A stretch of 64,000 nucleotides of DNA. Source: Thaumasiovibrio sp047250365. GTDB lineage: Bacteria; Pseudomonadota; Gammaproteobacteria; Enterobacterales; Vibrionaceae. The notes under the pieces were generated by a model. The model saw only the letters and a program-made list of their open reading frames with translations, was not told the origin of the DNA and did no database searches. The position numbers were made by a program, and so were the translations under genes. Positions 62,134-64,000 of the stretch are shown piece after piece. The DNA lies in assembly GCF_047250365.1 (NCBI RefSeq), contig NZ_JBLBVL010000003.1, forward strand, positions 248,001 to 312,000, read 5' to 3'. Within the stretch, counting starts at the first letter, position 1; each line of letters begins with the position of its first letter.

Positions 62134-63405
62134 ATGTACTCATCAATAACCGAAGCAAATGCTGCTGTATTAGAAAAAGTAAAAGACGCGCGTCCATATT
62201 GGGTCGATGTCGCAGCAGCGGGCGACGTCATTCCATGGCTAAAAGAAGGGCGACACCTTCTGCATGCAGGGCCGCAAATCGTTTGGCAAGATATGACAGG
62301 CCCAATGCAGGGTGCATGTATCAGTGCTTGTCTATTTGAAGGTTGGGCAGACACCGATACCCAAGCAGAAAAAATGCTTGAAAACGGTGAAATTTCATTC
62401 AGTCCTTGTCATCACCACAATGCTGTTGGTCCTATGGGCGGAATTACGTCAGTAAATATGCCAGTCGTTGTTGTAGAAAACAAAACCGACGGCAATTATG
62501 CCTATTGCAACCTAAATGAAGGGATTGGCAAGGTAATGCGCTTTGGTGCCTATGGCGAAGAAGTGCAACAGCGTCTGCATTGGATGCGCGAGGAGTTAAT
62601 GCCTGTGCTGAAAGATGCACTCGCAAAAACAGAGAAAGGCATTGATATTGGCGCAATCATGGCGCAGGGAATTACAATGGGGGATGAGTTCCACCAGCGT
62701 AATATTGCGACATCTTCATTACTGTTGAGAACGCTTGCACCGTATATTGCATCTTGTGATCTACCTAAAGATGTAATGAGTCGCGTATTCAACTTCCTAA
62801 GCATTACTGATCAGTTCTTCTTAAACCTAGCGATGGCATTTTGTAAATGTGCGATGGATGCAGGCGCGACGGTTAAAGCTGGCTCGATTGTGACAGCGAT
62901 GACCCGTAACGGTAAAGACTTTGGTATTCGCGTTAGTGGTTTGGGAGATCAGTGGTTTACTGCTCCAGTAAATACGCCAGAAGGTTTGTATTTTACCGGT
63001 TACTCTCAAGAGCAAGCAAATACCGATATCGGTGATAGTGCAATTACTGAAACCTATGGTATTGGTGGTGCAGCTATGGTCGCCGCACCAGGCGTAACAC
63101 GCTTTGTTGGTGTAGGTGGCGTGGATGTAGCATTAGACGTTTCAGAAGAGATGGCAGAAATCTATGTAGAACAAAATAGCTTGCTACAAATCCCGTCTTG
63201 GAATTTCCAAGGTGCTTGTATCGGCTTGGATATCCGCAGTGTGGTTGAAACAGGAATTACGCCTGTTATTAATACAGGTATTGCACACAAAGAAGCGGGT
63301 ATTGGACAGATAGGCGCCGGAACGGTACGCGCACCATTAGCGTGTTTCGAGAAAGCCCTTGAACAGTTAGCTGCAGAGATGGGTATCATTGCAGAGAGCG
63401 AATAG
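62134..63405 (+). CDS. allG: DUF1116 (YlbE-type) protein, oxamate carbamoyltransferase component
   Basis: A 423-residue protein of the DUF1116 family. The opening EANAAVLEKVKDARPYWVDV, LHAGPQIVWQDMTGPMQGA, FSPCHHHNAVGPMGGITS and GITMGDEFHQRNIATS are family blocks. It is 13 bases after allF and 36 before allH, so they form one operon. It takes part in carbamoyl transfer from oxalurate with AllF and AllH. Confidence 0.88.
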   Translation: MYSSITEANAAVLEKVKDARPYWVDVAAAGDVIPWLKEGRHLLHAGPQIVWQDMTGPMQGACISACLFEGWADTDTQAEKMLENGEISFSPCHHHNAVGPMGGITSVNMPVVVVENKTDGNYAYCNLNEGIGKVMRFGAYGEEVQQRLHWMREELMPVLKDALAKTEKGIDIGAIMAQGITMGDEFHQRNIATSSLLLRTLAPYIASCDLPKDVMSRVFNFLSITDQFFLNLAMAFCKCAMDAGATVKAGSIVTAMTRNGKDFGIRVSGLGDQWFTAPVNTPEGLYFTGYSQEQANTDIGDSAITETYGIGGAAMVAAPGVTRFVGVGGVDVALDVSEEMAEIYVEQNSLLQIPSWNFQGACIGLDIRSVVETGITPVINTGIAHKEAGIGQIGAGTVRAPLACFEKALEQLAAEMGIIAESE

Positions 63406-63440
63406 GCCACTGTAAAAAAATAAACTGAATGAGGCCAACT

Positions 63441-64000
63441 ATGATTTATGAAGCGACAGCGTACAGTAAAACAGCGCCTAAATCTGTTGGCCCATTGCGG
63501 TTTGCGGGGGGAGGGAGTAAAGCGATTAACTTCCTGACAAATGATGGCGGGGTACTAACGCTGCATCATCCCCGTGGTGGAATCGGACCGTCAGGCTGGT
63601 CGCTAACAGGGCAAGCATTTCGTCAGTTGCAAAAACGTGTTAATCAAGGTGAATTAATCTCGCTCGATGATCAGGGCATCAATGCCGGTATGTTGCGTAT
63701 TAATCGCGGCAAGCAGGAGGTGTTGTTAAAAGGTCTCTTGGCAAAAGGCCTCTGGGCCGATTGGTTACAGCTATTTCTATCGAAGCAGCATCGTAATACT
63801 GGTCTTTATGGTAGTTTAGCGGACATAGTGACACAGCCTTGTCATTCACAGTTTGACGAGTGGTTTGAAAATTTAAACTTGTGGCGTAAGGGTTTATCGC
63901 CTGAGTGGACTCACTTGATCGGAGCTGGGCCTGGGCTTACTCCGAGTCATGATGATATGTTGGTTGGTATTGCTTTTGGTGCTTGGTGCACAGAGCACAC
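63441..64000 (+). CDS. allH: DUF2877 (YlbF-type) protein, N-terminal part (3' end outside window)
   Basis: The frame runs from ATG 63441 to the window end without a stop, 186 codons. GAGG 63430-63433 is the ribosome site. Near the visible end IGAGPGLTPSHDDMLVG carries the DUF2877 signature (GLTPSxDD). It is the third component of the allFGH operon. The remaining part, and any further genes, lie beyond the window. Confidence 0.85.
   Translation, partial: MIYEATAYSKTAPKSVGPLRFAGGGSKAINFLTNDGGVLTLHHPRGGIGPSGWSLTGQAFRQLQKRVNQGELISLDDQGINAGMLRINRGKQEVLLKGLLAKGLWADWLQLFLSKQHRNTGLYGSLADIVTQPCHSQFDEWFENLNLWRKGLSPEWTHLIGAGPGLTPSHDDMLVGIAFGAWCTEH

Overview
The window reads as chromosomal DNA of a marine gammaproteobacterium, most likely Vibrionaceae (a Vibrio, Salinivibrio or Grimontia relative). 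Three things point there: the TtpC-TonB2 operon (DUF3450, TtpC, ExbB2, ExbD2, TonB2, TPR protein), the orphan VC1899-type CARF nuclease, and an Enterobacteriaceae-like backbone (yccS, helD, mgsA, csgI, rlmI; moaABCDE). The genus call is inference. I saw no rRNA, tRNA, insertion sequence, integrase, CRISPR array or replication origin.

Layout. 1-1295: end of a histidine kinase gene, a receiver-domain regulator and a terminator. 1400-3500: udp with a CRP-like site, then the CARF nuclease. 3645-14850: yccS, helD, mgsA, a pair of nucleases (DnaQ-fold and EEP-fold), csgI, rlmI and a membrane EAL protein. 14941-17354: focA, a YgjP-like metallopeptidase and a membrane protein. 17423-24786: an accessory-looking stretch with a LysR regulator divergent from an aminotransferase and beta-keto acid cleavage enzyme pair, an orphan TAXI binding protein, a degenerate ABC ATPase and a LytS/LytTR two-component system. 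24799-29372: a polar amino acid ABC transporter operon and asnA. 29573-32298: an NlpC/P60 lipoprotein, an Hpt protein and a REC-TPR protein. 32387-34752: a serC-serA pair of unusual type. 35153-38126: an unrecognised repeat protein, then nfeD and a slipin. 38281-41100: moaABCDE behind a candidate Moco RNA leader. 41334-43019: a secreted GH19 chitinase. 44007-48814: the TtpC-TonB2 operon. 49146-64000: purine-nitrogen (ureidoglycine/ureidoglycolate/glyoxylate) catabolism, interrupted by a DUF1499 lipoprotein and a cold-shock gene.

How the last part works together. AllE converts ureidoglycine to ureidoglycolate and AllA releases glyoxylate and urea. Gcl, Hyi/GlxR and GlxK carry glyoxylate to phosphoglycerate. 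A PucG-type aminotransferase can instead pass the amino group of ureidoglycine to glyoxylate, giving oxalurate and glycine. AllF/AllG/AllH (FdrA, DUF1116, DUF2877) split oxalurate to oxamate and carbamoyl phosphate, and the carbamate kinase AllK makes ATP from it. AllS is the divergent LysR regulator. The early steps (allantoinase, allantoate amidohydrolase, transporter) and AllD are not in the window and may lie beyond its right edge. Allantoin as the source is inferred from the family knowledge.

Start codons were moved from the longest open frame where a Shine-Dalgarno sequence or family length favoured another codon; each case is noted.
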